The notes under the pieces are model-generated. The model had not been told where the DNA came from. It searched no databases and worked only from the letters and a program-made list of their open reading frames with translations. A stretch of DNA of 64,000 nucleotides from Flavobacterium sp. 11 (GTDB lineage Bacteria; Bacteroidota; Bacteroidia; Flavobacteriales; Flavobacteriaceae), in assembly GCF_002754315.1 (NCBI RefSeq), contig NZ_PEFE01000001.1:3410001-3474000 (forward strand). Reading direction: 5' to 3'. Both the position numbers and the translations under genes were made by a program. Below are positions 19,389 through 28,592 of this stretch, one piece after another. Every line of letters begins with the position of its first letter. Position 1 is the stretch's first letter.

Positions 19389-20969
19389 ATGAAAAAATAT
19401 ATATTTTTATTAGCTTTAGGCTTCACTGCAAGCGTTGCACAATCACAAGAAATATCAGATGCCATGCATTACGCACAGGACAACCTGAACGGAACAGCTC
19501 GTTTTAGAGCAATGGGTGGTGCTTTTGGAGCTCTTGGCGGGGATTTATCCTCTCTAAATGTAAATCCTGCAGGTTCTGCAGTGTTTACAAACAACCAAAT
19601 GACTCTTACCTTAAGTAATTTTGATACAAAAAATAAATCCAATTATTTTGGCAGCACAACAAGCGAGAAAAACAATTCCTTTGATTTGAATCAAGCGGGT
19701 GCTGTTTTTGTTTTTAATAACAAAAACCCAAACAGCAATTGGAAAAAGATTTCATTGGGTGTTAATTACGAAAACATTAAAAATTTTGACAATGGCTTTT
19801 TCTCTGCCGGAACCAACCCAAACAATTCTATAGGCGATTATTTTTTAAGTTATGCCAACAATTCTAATAATGGAGCTCCAGTACCTCAAGAATTTGTAAA
19901 TACAAATCCCGGAGAATCTATATCTGATTTATATTCGTTTTTAGGAAGCAATCTCCCTAATAATCAGTATCCAAATTTAAATGGATTTGCAGCGCAACAA
20001 GCATTTTTAGGCTACCAAGGTTTTATTATTGATGCAGTTGACGAAACTAATAATAATTCCCCTTACATATCAAATGTTCCTAATGGAGGTGATTATTACC
20101 AAGAAAACTCTATTTACAGCACTGGATATAACGGAAAATTATCTTTTAATGCTGCGACATCATATAATGACAAACTGTATATTGGACTTAATTTGAACTC
20201 TCATTTTACAGACTTTCACAAGTCATCTACTTTTTTCGAAGAGAATAATGCCCCATTAACAAATGATTATACAGTAACTCGATTGAGTTTTGAGAATGAC
20301 TTATACACTTACGGAACAGGATTCTCTTTTCAATTGGGTGCAATCGCAAAGGTTTCTGATGAAATTCGTTTAGGTCTGGCTTACGAATCATCAACCTGGT
20401 ATAAATTAAATGATGAGTTATCGCAAAGACTATTTGCAGTAAGCAGCGCAACAAATGCTGACGACACCAATGATGTTGTAAATCCACAAATCGTTAATAT
20501 TTACGAGCCTTATAAACTACAAACTCCAAGCAAACTAACCGGAAGTTTTGCTTATGTTTTTGGAAAATCTGGTTTAATAAGTGTTGATTACGCTATTAAG
20601 GATTATAGTAATACTAAATTCAAACCTGAAAACGATCCTTATTTTAATGATTTAAACAACGATATGAATTCAATCTTAGATACAACTGGCGAACTACGAA
20701 TAGGTGCTGAATATAAAATTGATGCTTTGAGTCTAAGAGCTGGTTATCGTTACGAACAAAGTCCTTATAAAAACTCAGTAACAATAGGAGATTTAACCGG
20801 ATATTCAGCAGGTTTAGGATACAGTTTTGGTTCTACCAAAGTAGATTTAGCCTATTCATACGCCAAAAGAAACTCACAACAAGCATTTTTCAATCAAGGA
20901 TTTACAGATGGTGCCAGTATTGAATCGATAAACAACAATGTTTCAGTAACATTATTATTTGAATTGTAA
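19389..20969 (+). CDS. Outer membrane transport protein, OMPP1/FadL/TodX family
   Basis: 526 residues with a signal peptide (MKKYIFLLALGFTASVAQSQ). Directly after it comes a region typical of FadL-like proteins in Bacteroidota (TARFRAMGGAFGALGGDLSSLNVNPAGSA, seen in the core MGGAFGALGGD and NPAGSAVF). The rest alternates beta strands ending in a terminal aromatic/hydrophobic strand (VSVTLLFEL), fitting an outer membrane barrel. Family members import hydrophobic compounds; the substrate here is unknown. It lies 55 bases after the lipoprotein gene in the same direction and is followed by a hairpin terminator. Confidence 0.88.
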   Translation: MKKYIFLLALGFTASVAQSQEISDAMHYAQDNLNGTARFRAMGGAFGALGGDLSSLNVNPAGSAVFTNNQMTLTLSNFDTKNKSNYFGSTTSEKNNSFDLNQAGAVFVFNNKNPNSNWKKISLGVNYENIKNFDNGFFSAGTNPNNSIGDYFLSYANNSNNGAPVPQEFVNTNPGESISDLYSFLGSNLPNNQYPNLNGFAAQQAFLGYQGFIIDAVDETNNNSPYISNVPNGGDYYQENSIYSTGYNGKLSFNAATSYNDKLYIGLNLNSHFTDFHKSSTFFEENNAPLTNDYTVTRLSFENDLYTYGTGFSFQLGAIAKVSDEIRLGLAYESSTWYKLNDELSQRLFAVSSATNADDTNDVVNPQIVNIYEPYKLQTPSKLTGSFAYVFGKSGLISVDYAIKDYSNTKFKPENDPYFNDLNNDMNSILDTTGELRIGAEYKIDALSLRAGYRYEQSPYKNSVTIGDLTGYSAGLGYSFGSTKVDLAYSYAKRNSQQAFFNQGFTDGASIESINNNVSVTLLFEL

Positions 20970-20991
20970 TCAATCCGAAAAATAAAATTTA

Positions 20992-21021
20992 AAATCCGTT
21001 TCGTTATCATGGAACGGATTT
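20992..21021 (+). terminator. Hairpin terminator after the FadL-like gene
   Basis: A 9-bp stem AAATCCGTT/AACGGATTT with a 12-base loop and a T-run (21019-21026). It starts 22 bases after the stop codon. Confidence 0.8.
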
Positions 21022-21025
21022 TTTT

Positions 21026-21149
21026 TAGCCCTGATGGTCCCGAAGCGTCGGGAGAAATCCTCCCGTTTTTTCGGGAGATTACTTCACTGTACTTTATTTT
21101 TATAGGAGTTCACTGAACTTCGTTTGCAACGTACAGCAGGAATAGCTCC
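21026..21149 (+). repeat. Dispersed intergenic repeat, mosaic copy
   Basis: The element starts TAGCCCTGATGG and ends CGTACAGCAGGAATAGCTCC. These ends match those of the minus-strand copy at 48498-48590 (the right end except for one T). The centre instead matches the element at 53919-54060: a hairpin of the form AATCCTCCCG-TTTTTT-CGGGAGATT and a conserved ATAGGAGTTCACTGAACTT block. It is therefore a mosaic of two repeat types. It is non-coding and lies between fadL-like and rimO genes. Confidence 0.75.
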
Positions 21150-21190
21150 ATAAAAAACACAAAGATTTATGGTCCTAAAAATAAAAATTG

Positions 21191-21198
21191 TAATTTTG
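21191..21198 (+). promoter_or_regulatory. -7 box upstream of rimO
   Basis: TAATTTTG fits TAnnTTTG, 32 bases before the rimO ATG. No clear -33 TTG is seen. Confidence 0.45.
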
Positions 21199-21230
21199 CA
21201 AAATTCCCAAATTATCGGGATTCTAATGTT

Positions 21231-22544
21231 ATGAGAACTAAGTCGTTAAAAAAGAATAAAATCAACGTAATCACTCTTGGGTGTTCGAAAAATGTGTATG
21301 ACAGTGAAGTGTTAATGGGACAACTTCGCGCAAGCGGAAAAGATGTTACGCACGAAGCTCCGGAAGCTGAAGAGGGAAATATTATTGTAATAAATACTTG
21401 TGGATTTATTGATAATGCTAAAGCAGAATCAGTAAATATGATTTTGGAATATGCTGACAAGAAAGAAAGAGGATTGGTCGATAAAGTATTCGTTACAGGA
21501 TGTTTATCTGAACGTTACAGACCCGATTTAGAAAAAGAGATACCAAATGTAGATCAGTTTTTTGGTACTACAGAATTACCACAATTATTGAAAGCTTTAG
21601 GAGCAGATTATAAGCATGAATTATTAGGGGAACGATTGACTACGACTCCAAAAAATTATGCCTATTTAAAAATTTCAGAAGGTTGCGACAGACCGTGCAG
21701 CTTTTGTGCGATTCCGTTAATGCGAGGAAAAAACGTTTCACAAACTATTGAAAAATTAGTAAAAGAAGCGGAAGGATTAGCTAAAAACGGCGTAAAAGAA
21801 TTGATCTTGATTGCTCAGGATTTAACGTATTACGGTTTAGACCTTTACAAAAAAAGAGCTCTGGGAGAATTATTGGAAGCATTAGTAAAAGTAGAAGGAA
21901 TTGAGTGGATTCGTCTGCATTACGCCTTCCCTACCGGTTTCCCAATGGATGTTCTGGAAATCATGAAGCGCGAGCCTAAAATTTGTAATTATATTGATAT
22001 TCCGTTGCAACACATTTCAGATTCTATCTTGAAATCAATGCGTCGTGGAACAACTCAAGCAAAAACAACAAAATTATTGAAAGATTTCCGCGCTGCAGTT
22101 CCCGGAATGGCTATTCGTACTACTTTGATTGTAGGATATCCTGGAGAAACACAAGAGGATTTCAATATATTAAAAGATTTTGTTCAAGAAATGAAGTTTG
22201 ACAGAATGGGTTGTTTTGCTTATTCTCACGAAGAAAATACGCATGCTTACGCACTGGAAGATGATGTTCCAGATACCGTAAAACAAGAACGCGCAAACGA
22301 AATCATGGAATTACAATCGCAAATTTCCTGGGATTTAAACCAAGAGAAAGTAGGGCAAACATTCAAATGTATCATTGACAGAAAAGAAGGTGGCCATTTT
22401 GTAGGAAGAACTGAATTTGACAGCCCTGATGTAGATAATGAAGTCTTGATTGACGCATCAAAACATTATGTGAAAACGGGTGAGTTTGTAATGATCAAAA
22501 TTATTGAAGCAACAGAATTTGATTTATACGGAGAACCAGCATAA
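21231..22544 (+). CDS. rimO: Ribosomal protein S12 methylthiotransferase RimO
   Basis: 437 residues, full length. RimO adds a methylthio group to the conserved Asp of ribosomal protein S12 using S-adenosylmethionine and two [4Fe-4S] clusters. Seen: the three N-terminal cluster cysteines (C18 in LGCSKN, C57 in INTCGF, C91 in TGCLSERY), the radical-SAM CX3CX2C motif (C152, C156, C159 in GCDRPCSFCA), and a C-terminal TRAM domain (about 370-437). The S12 specificity rather than tRNA (MiaB) follows from ITLGCSKN and overall pattern. An independent unit with its own -7 box. Confidence 0.95.
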   Translation: MRTKSLKKNKINVITLGCSKNVYDSEVLMGQLRASGKDVTHEAPEAEEGNIIVINTCGFIDNAKAESVNMILEYADKKERGLVDKVFVTGCLSERYRPDLEKEIPNVDQFFGTTELPQLLKALGADYKHELLGERLTTTPKNYAYLKISEGCDRPCSFCAIPLMRGKNVSQTIEKLVKEAEGLAKNGVKELILIAQDLTYYGLDLYKKRALGELLEALVKVEGIEWIRLHYAFPTGFPMDVLEIMKREPKICNYIDIPLQHISDSILKSMRRGTTQAKTTKLLKDFRAAVPGMAIRTTLIVGYPGETQEDFNILKDFVQEMKFDRMGCFAYSHEENTHAYALEDDVPDTVKQERANEIMELQSQISWDLNQEKVGQTFKCIIDRKEGGHFVGRTEFDSPDVDNEVLIDASKHYVKTGEFVMIKIIEATEFDLYGEPA

Positions 22545-22583
22545 TTTTCTTAAGACGATTTTAATCCATTTTAAAAACTAAAT

Positions 22584-23057
22584 ATGAAATCATTTCAATC
22601 ACTATTAATCATCGCATTTGTATTATTATCAACAAATATAATTTCGGCGCAATACGGTAATGGCGGATATGGAAACGGTTACGGTAATGGTTATGGAAGT
22701 AATCGTAGAATGAACAGTGCAATGGATCAATCCAGAACTCAAGACAAACCAAAAGAAATTCCTGTTGAAGTAACGGTTGGAAAAATCATGAAGCGAATAC
22801 AACCGGAACTTATTCTGGACGAACTTCAGGTAATTGCAATCTCAAATATTTTGACCGAAAGCATAAAAACTCAAGGCATGCTTATAAAAGCAGAAGTTAG
22901 CCAAGATGAAAAAATAAAAAACATAACAGTTCTTTCAGAAACTACTGATAGAAAAATAATGGAATTATTAAACAAAGACCAAAAGGAGAAATATATAGCT
23001 ATGAATGAAGAAGCTAAGAATCCTAAAAAATCGAAATCTAAAAAGAAATCTAATTAA
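22584..23057 (+). CDS. Small secreted protein with Gly/Tyr/Asn-rich N-terminus
   Basis: 157 residues with a signal peptide (MKSFQSLLIIAFVLLSTNIISAQ). A short low-complexity stretch follows (YGNGGYGNGYGNGYGSN). The remaining part is helical (about 55-145), with a LNKDQKEKYIAM segment faintly like the LTxxQ motif of Spy/CpxP-type periplasmic proteins, and a Lys/Ser tail. It lies 39 bases after rimO in the same direction. Function unknown; the Spy-like resemblance is weak. Confidence 0.75.
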   Translation: MKSFQSLLIIAFVLLSTNIISAQYGNGGYGNGYGNGYGSNRRMNSAMDQSRTQDKPKEIPVEVTVGKIMKRIQPELILDELQVIAISNILTESIKTQGMLIKAEVSQDEKIKNITVLSETTDRKIMELLNKDQKEKYIAMNEEAKNPKKSKSKKKSN

Positions 23058-23079
23058 TCGATTTTTAGTCTGTTGCTAA

Positions 23080-23994
23080 ATGAAAACCTACATGAGAAAA
23101 ATTTTTTATTACCTTATTTTGGCAGTTATCGCTGCATCCTGCTCAACAAATCCTTATAAAAAGAGTGAAAAAATTTATGACTCTAAACTCAAAACATTAA
23201 AAGAGACTATTTCTAATAAAGATCCGCAGCCATTACCTGTTATTCCTCATGTAGAAATAAACATTGACACACTATACACAAAACAGTTGCACACCTATAA
23301 AGATACTCTTTTCAAAATGGGATCAACTCCTTTGCAAAACGGTGTCAATACGGAATGGATAGGAACTGTAAATTTTAATTTAAGAAAGCCGAATTTCATT
23401 ATTATTCATCATACCGCACAGGATTCATTACAACAAACACTAAAAACATTCACCAAAATAGAATCTCAAGTGAGTTCCCATTATCTAATTTCGGATGACG
23501 GCAAAGTGGTTCAAATGTTGAATGATTATTTAAGAGCCTGGCATGCAGGTGCTGGTACTTGGGGAAAAAATACAGATATTAATTCTACATCAATAGGAAT
23601 TGAACTAGACAATAATGGATCTGAAGTTTTTTCTGAATTACAAATCAACAGCTTACTGGCGCTTTTGACGAAGCTAAAAAAAGATTACAATATTCCTGCT
23701 CAAAACATTATTGGTCACGCAGATATTGCACCAACCAGAAAAAAAGATCCCAGCCAATTGTTTCCTTGGAAAATATTAGCCGACAAAGGTTTTGGTATTT
23801 GGTCAGATGAGTTTTTAGAAACTGCTCCTATTAATTTCAATATAGAACAAGGATTGCGAATTATAGGATATGACACAAAAAATTTACCCGCAGCAATAAC
23901 TGCTTTTAAACTACATTATATTCAAACAGAAGTCAATGATGTATTAGATGAAAAAACAATAAACACCATTTATTCTATTTACAAAAAACAGTAA
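23080..23994 (+). CDS. N-acetylmuramoyl-L-alanine amidase, Amidase_2 family lipoprotein
   Basis: 304 residues. A lipobox (VIAASC, Cys21) indicates a lipid-anchored envelope enzyme. The Amidase_2 domain (about 95-230) has FIIIHHTA (His110/111), AWHAGAG, and IGHADIAPTRKKDPS with His213 and Asp223 as likely zinc ligands. It should cleave the bond between muramic acid and L-Ala of peptidoglycan. A C-terminal part of about 70 residues resembles a peptidoglycan-binding helical domain. It follows the small secreted gene by 22 bases. A start at the internal Met5 is also possible. Confidence 0.9.
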   Translation: MKTYMRKIFYYLILAVIAASCSTNPYKKSEKIYDSKLKTLKETISNKDPQPLPVIPHVEINIDTLYTKQLHTYKDTLFKMGSTPLQNGVNTEWIGTVNFNLRKPNFIIIHHTAQDSLQQTLKTFTKIESQVSSHYLISDDGKVVQMLNDYLRAWHAGAGTWGKNTDINSTSIGIELDNNGSEVFSELQINSLLALLTKLKKDYNIPAQNIIGHADIAPTRKKDPSQLFPWKILADKGFGIWSDEFLETAPINFNIEQGLRIIGYDTKNLPAAITAFKLHYIQTEVNDVLDEKTINTIYSIYKKQ

Positions 23995-24020
23995 ATAGTT
24001 TATATTATACAAACACCTAT

Positions 24021-24057
24021 AAAAACGGTTTTTTGAATCATTCAAAGAACCGTTTTT
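24021..24057 (+). terminator. Hairpin terminator after the amidase gene
   Basis: AAAAACGGTT pairs with AACCGTTTTT, with an inner TTTGAA/TTCAAA pairing and a T-run. It lies 26 bases after the amidase stop. Confidence 0.8.
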
Positions 24058-24163
24058 TTATTTAAATACATTTTCAAACTCTTCTCGTAGTTTATCCTAA
24101 TGTAGACTTCTTTTACTTTTAAAAGCTAAACAAACAGGCTGACATAAACAACAACTCAATACA

Positions 24164-24240
24164 AGATGAACAAGTTGTTGCAAGTAATATAAACCCTTAA
24201 AGTTTTTATGACTGCATCACAAATCCAACTGTAATATCTA
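24164..24240 (-). pseudogene. Decayed copy of the 3' end of the BBP2-like porin gene
   Basis: About 75 bases here align with the last codons of the neighbouring porin gene (24311-24386): both contain GTTGTTGCAAGTAAT, then a gapped TTAAA..TTTT, then GCATCAC and TAATATCT/AGATATCT. In minus orientation it reads roughly as the ...TAYALLATTYS... end with small indels and no stop at the same place. It suggests that the porin gene was once tandemly duplicated and one copy was lost. Confidence 0.5.
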
Positions 24241-24250
24241 AACAAAAAAA

Positions 24251-24284
24251 AGCTGCCAAAATACTTAAAAGCATCTTGGCAGCT
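24251..24284 (-). terminator. Hairpin terminator of the BBP2-like porin gene
   Basis: AGCTGCCAA pairs with TTGGCAGCT around a 16-base loop, with an A-run on the left giving a T-tract on the minus strand. Confidence 0.75.
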
Positions 24285-24307
24285 AAAAAAAAAATATTAT
24301 TTCAATA

Positions 24308-25357
24308 CTAGAATGAGTATGTTGTTGCAAGTAATGCATAAGCTGTTAAACCTTTTGGCGCAGCATCACTGTTTGTAAAGATATCTTCTGAAGCTGTGTC
24401 AACACGGAATTCAGGAATAATAGTCAAGTTTCCTACTTTATAGTTTAGTGATAAAGTATTACCTACAACACTCGTTCCAGCAAGTGAACCAAGTCCAGCA
24501 GTTGCATCTTTAGCATCCAAATACTCTAATCTGTAAGCTAAACTTAATGATTCTTTCAATGCGAAATTTGCATATCCTACTAAAGCAAACCACTCACCAT
24601 CTAATGTACTATCAAAGTCATTGTTAGTCATTGCATAAGTACCGTTGAATCCTAAAGAGAATGAATCACTCACTTTCTTTGAACCTACAAAATCAAATTG
24701 TGTTTTGTTCTCATCAGAAGAAGGATTACTACTTCCAGAAGTAACATTGAAATATGCACTTCCAGTATCACCAACATAGCCTAATTGACCTATGAACGTT
24801 TTTTGGCTTGAACCTGCTTCAATTGTTGTTTTAAAATCTGTTGGATTTGAAACTCCAGCCATGAAGCTGAATTTTCCAGAAGTATATTGTGCTTTTACCC
24901 CAGTATTAAAGAATGGACCGTAAGTAAATGCATAAGACATACTGTAGTTTTTATTATCTACTGCATCTAGAAGTTCATATCCTACATGGGTTCCAAAACT
25001 ACCTGCAGTAACTTTAAATTTATCTGAAAATTCATAAGTGAAATTCAATTGTTTGATCATGAAAGTTGAAGCGGCATCATTATAAGTAAATTGAGCAGCT
25101 CTGTTTCCAAACCCCAAATCAACAAAAACAGAAGCTTTCCCCATTTTATGAGATGCTTCGATGGAAGCCATCCCTAATTCAAATGAATTGTGAGAATTTG
25201 TAAAACTGGTCAAACTGTTGTCTACACCAGAAAAATCATATTTATAATATGCATCAGCAGATCCTGCAAAAGTAGTTGAAGGTGCAACTGGAGCGTCTTG
25301 TGCGAAAGTTAAACTTGTTGTTAGCATTAATGCTAAAATAGCTAGGTTTTTTTTCAT
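24308..25357 (-). CDS. Outer membrane beta-barrel porin, BBP2-like
   Basis: 349 residues with a signal peptide (MKKNLAILALMLTTSLTFAQ). The mature part is composed of short amphipathic beta strands (GSADAYYKYDFSG, KFKVTAGSFGTHVGYELLD, LSLAYRLEYLDAKD) and ends in a terminal Phe (ATTYSF), as in outer membrane barrels. The pattern fits the putative porin-2 (BBP2) family, often linked with nutrient uptake in Bacteroidota. Substrate unknown. It stands alone, with 620 bases of AT-rich DNA upstream and a decayed partial copy of its own 3' end downstream. Confidence 0.85.
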   Translation of the reverse strand: MKKNLAILALMLTTSLTFAQDAPVAPSTTFAGSADAYYKYDFSGVDNSLTSFTNSHNSFELGMASIEASHKMGKASVFVDLGFGNRAAQFTYNDAASTFMIKQLNFTYEFSDKFKVTAGSFGTHVGYELLDAVDNKNYSMSYAFTYGPFFNTGVKAQYTSGKFSFMAGVSNPTDFKTTIEAGSSQKTFIGQLGYVGDTGSAYFNVTSGSSNPSSDENKTQFDFVGSKKVSDSFSLGFNGTYAMTNNDFDSTLDGEWFALVGYANFALKESLSLAYRLEYLDAKDATAGLGSLAGTSVVGNTLSLNYKVGNLTIIPEFRVDTASEDIFTNSDAAPKGLTAYALLATTYSF

Positions 25358-25980
25358 CTTTAATTGGTTTTAATTAGTAATCTAGTTTGGTTATTATTTT
25401 GGTCTTAGTTTATACGGTTTAAAAAATTCTAGTACTTATAATCCAGAAAACTGCTTTGAAATGCACTTTTTTTAATGTGAAATTTTCTTGTTTCTGAAGC
25501 GAATTTATTAACTTTTATTTCACTTGAATTACTATTTGGCACTTTTTTGCCTTGTTTTGAGAAGAATTATTAATAACGAAAAATCAACAAAAAATAATAG
25601 ATATTCCGTATTTTAAAGCATCAATTTTAAAAATTTAATAATCAGTTTTTAAACAGATACCCCTATTTTTTTGAATTATAAACTAAAAATAAATATTAAA
25701 AATCATTTTTTAAAGACATTTTTACATAAAATAAAACCAAACCCCCATAAAAAATACACATTAAAATAAATAATGAATTTTAAGCATAGAGCCTTGATGT
25801 ACTAATTTTTTTATACAAAGACATCTGCATGTGAAATTTTCATCGTTAAAAACACAATTTAGACTACATTGAGAAAGCGGCTAAATCAAAAGTGATAAAA
25901 AACTAAATCACCCTATTATTAATACTAATTTTATGAAAATTTTAATTGTGAACAGATTCCTTTTTTAGTACTTTTAAACC
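25358..25980. other. 623-base AT-rich intergenic region
   Basis: This lies between divergent genes. I see no open frame of note, no TAnnTTTG box close to the minus-strand porin, no strong hairpin and no repeat element. A near-consensus TACTTTTA lies just before the plus-strand gene at 25981. Its length suggests unrecognised regulation of the porin gene or a lost gene. Confidence 0.6.
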
Positions 25981-26286
25981 ATGTTTCGTTTAGCACTTAA
26001 AATTTCCGTTTTACTTGTATTCCTCACTTTTTCCCTTATTTGGGTAAGTGATAAACTTTCAATACTTATTCATGAGAAGCAATATGATTTTTATGAACTA
26101 GCCGAAAATAACACCGAAGAAAACAATTTTGAGAGTAAGCTAAAACTACTGTTCATGGATTCAATTGAACTTTTTAATTGTTTCGAATATTACTCTTTTA
26201 ATAAAGCCCGAATTAACTCTTTCGATTTATTTGTAGTCAAAGAGTTTGCTTTAAAAAATTTCACTCCTCCGCCAGAGATAGTTTAA
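25981..26286 (+). CDS. Small hypothetical protein with N-terminal membrane segment
   Basis: 101 residues. One hydrophobic segment (about 7-25, ISVLLVFLTFSLIWV) looks like a membrane anchor or uncleaved signal. The rest is acidic then hydrophobic with no recognised motif. The ATG follows closely a near-consensus -7 sequence. Family unknown; it is listed because the frame, composition and start look genuine. Confidence 0.6.
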   Translation: MFRLALKISVLLVFLTFSLIWVSDKLSILIHEKQYDFYELAENNTEENNFESKLKLLFMDSIELFNCFEYYSFNKARINSFDLFVVKEFALKNFTPPPEIV

Positions 26287-26370
26287 TCCCTATTTTTTAC
26301 TAAAAAAACATTATTAATATATGTCCCAATTTAAAAATGGGAACATACACCTTTACTATTATCTAAACAC

Positions 26371-26850
26371 ATGAAAAATTTATTTATAGCGTTCACTATT
26401 TTATTTACAACTTCATTAATTGCACAAACCCATCAAATTATCAAACATGATGGCGAAACGATGGATATAAACTTTATTAAAACAGCAAATAATTTAGTTT
26501 ACTATACGTTACCTCAAAGCGTCGAAGAAAAGACAATAAGTCAATACGCGGTAGCACAATTGAATGAAAAGTCAAAAAGTGATTCTAAAATCATATCTGA
26601 AAAAATTCAACTAAATGGAAAATCAGATTATAAAAAAGTTGTTGTATTAAAAAAACATCAAACCATCGGATTGAAAGAATCTGGGATAATTACAAGTTTT
26701 TACGGAGGAACGAAAGGAGAATCTCCTTTATCGTTTTCTGATAACGGTGAAAAACGATTAAAACAAAATGCCGCGCTTAAAGGGTCTGCATTTATTGTGA
26801 TTCTTTCCAATAAACCAAAAGATTTAAAAGCGGCTATTTATACCTATTAG
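26371..26850 (+). CDS. Hypothetical secreted protein
   Basis: 159 residues with a clear signal peptide (MKNLFIAFTILFTTSLIAQ). The mature part begins THQIIKHDGETMDINFIKTANNLVYYTLPQ; this type of beginning (a keyword such as I.khdGe, then interpretation of a property) recalls short secreted proteins of Bacteroidota that I cannot name. No catalytic motif. It lies 84 bases after the small membrane protein gene and is followed by a hairpin. Confidence 0.7.
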   Translation: MKNLFIAFTILFTTSLIAQTHQIIKHDGETMDINFIKTANNLVYYTLPQSVEEKTISQYAVAQLNEKSKSDSKIISEKIQLNGKSDYKKVVVLKKHQTIGLKESGIITSFYGGTKGESPLSFSDNGEKRLKQNAALKGSAFIVILSNKPKDLKAAIYTY

Positions 26851-26915
26851 TAAGTTAAATCAAGTAATGAATTGACAACTTGATACTTTTATAAATAGGA
26901 ATCGAGTGAATAAAA

Positions 26916-26959
26916 AATCGAGAACAGATTTGTTATAAATACAATTCCTGTTCTCGATT
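26916..26959. terminator. Hairpin between convergent genes
   Basis: A perfect 12-bp stem AATCGAGAACAG/CTGTTCTCGATT with a 20-base AT-rich loop. It lies between the genes ending at 26850 (plus) and 26988 (minus). T-runs are short, so efficiency is uncertain. Confidence 0.65.
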
Positions 26960-26987
26960 CTTTACTTATAATATGCACTAAATACTA

Positions 26988-28340
26988 TTATTCTATAATC
27001 AATGACTTCATATTCATAAATTCTTTGATTCCTATTGCACCTAGTTCTCTGCCATAACCTGATTTTTTTATGCCTCCAAAAGGAACCCTGGAATCAGATC
27101 GTACTAATGAATTCACAAACACATTCCCCGCTTCAATTCTCCTTGCCAGTCTGTATGCATTTTCTCGATCTTCTGTCCAAATTGCAGAAGCCAATCCATA
27201 TCTATGATTATTAGCAATAGTTATAGCATCATTCTCATCTTTAGCTCTAATAACAGTTGCTAACGGTCCAAAAGTTTCTTCCTGAAAAGCAATATTATTT
27301 GAATCAACAAAATCTATTAGCGTAGGTTGAAAATTACAATCTTCGCGCTCCCCGCCTACTATTAATTTAGCACCTTGTTGTAATGATTTTTCCAGTTGAT
27401 TTGCTAATTTCTCCGCTAAATCAATCCGAGCCAGTGGACCCATATTAATTCCTTGCTGTAATGGATTTCCTTGTTGCAATGATTTTATTTTTTGGGTAAA
27501 AAGCGCTGTAAATTCATCCGCTACTTTCTCTGTAACAATAAATCGTTTGGCACAAATGCAAGCCTGACCTGCATTTAGCATTCTGGATTGTGTGGCAACC
27601 GTAGCTGCCTTTTCAAGATTTGCATCATTCAAAACTATAAATGCATCTGAACCTCCCAATTCCATGACTGATTTTTTGATATGTTTTCCTGCCAATGAAG
27701 CCACAGATGATCCCGCCATTTCACTTCCGGTCAAAGTAACTCCATGTACAATATCCGCCGCAATTACACTTTCGACCTGAGGAATATCAATCGTAATTTG
27801 TTGAAAAACACCTTCAGGAAAACCAGCTTCCAAAAAAGCATTTTCAATAGCTTTGGCACAACCAATAACGTTTGGCGCATGTTTCAAAAGTGTCACATTG
27901 CCCGCCATAATTGCCGGAGCAGCATAACGTAACACTTGCCAAAAAGGATAATTCCAAGGCATTATCGCAAAAACCGTTCCCATTGGATCATAAACCGACA
28001 TGCTTTTGAAAGGAGTATCATAATATTCATCTTTCAGCATTTTTTCAGCATTTTCGGCATAGAAGTCACAGTTACCAGCTGATTTTTCCACTTCAGATAT
28101 ACTTTCTGATAGCACCTTACCCATCTCATTGGTAATCAACAAACCGAGCTCCTCTTTCTTTTCTCTAAGAATGTTAGCTAGCTTTTTCATCCTTTCTGCT
28201 CTTTGCTCAAATGTGGTTTGTTTCCAATTTTTAAATGCGCGTTCTGATAATTGCACTTTTTGATTCAATTGCGCATTTGTCAATACTTCGTGTTCTGCTA
28301 TAATTAGTTGTGAAAACGGATTTATCGATTTAAAAACCAT
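26988..28340 (-). CDS. NAD(P)-dependent aldehyde dehydrogenase, succinate-semialdehyde type
   Basis: 450 residues, the usual length for the short succinate-semialdehyde dehydrogenase group. It oxidises an aldehyde to the acid with NAD(P)+. Seen: MPWNYPFWQ near the cofactor site (about 127-135), Glu227 in MELGGSDAF as general base, and catalytic Cys261 in [11 protein letters not shown]. The C-terminal part carries [17 protein letters not shown] and [15 protein letters not shown]. It is a single gene with no GABA transaminase beside it, so the physiological substrate is not certain. Confidence 0.9.
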   Translation of the reverse strand: MVFKSINPFSQLIIAEHEVLTNAQLNQKVQLSERAFKNWKQTTFEQRAERMKKLANILREKKEELGLLITNEMGKVLSESISEVEKSAGNCDFYAENAEKMLKDEYYDTPFKSMSVYDPMGTVFAIMPWNYPFWQVLRYAAPAIMAGNVTLLKHAPNVIGCAKAIENAFLEAGFPEGVFQQITIDIPQVESVIAADIVHGVTLTGSEMAGSSVASLAGKHIKKSVMELGGSDAFIVLNDANLEKAATVATQSRMLNAGQACICAKRFIVTEKVADEFTALFTQKIKSLQQGNPLQQGINMGPLARIDLAEKLANQLEKSLQQGAKLIVGGEREDCNFQPTLIDFVDSNNIAFQEETFGPLATVIRAKDENDAITIANNHRYGLASAIWTEDRENAYRLARRIEAGNVFVNSLVRSDSRVPFGGIKKSGYGRELGAIGIKEFMNMKSLIIE

Positions 28341-28592
28341 GTGTTTGTAATTTAAATTCTTTGAAATATAAGTTTTGGAAAATTAAGCAGCAGTTTAAAA
28401 TCATTTCAAACATTGATTAAAGATTCATGCACGCTTAGTCATGTTTTAAATCTAGTAAAATTACAGCTATAAATGGATGGAAAAGTTTAAAAATTGCAAG
28501 AGTAAAAGAAGTCAGATTCTAAAAATTTCGAGAAACTTTAGAAATCACTAAAGAGAGCACAATCAAAAGTATTCAATTAAATACCCTAAACT

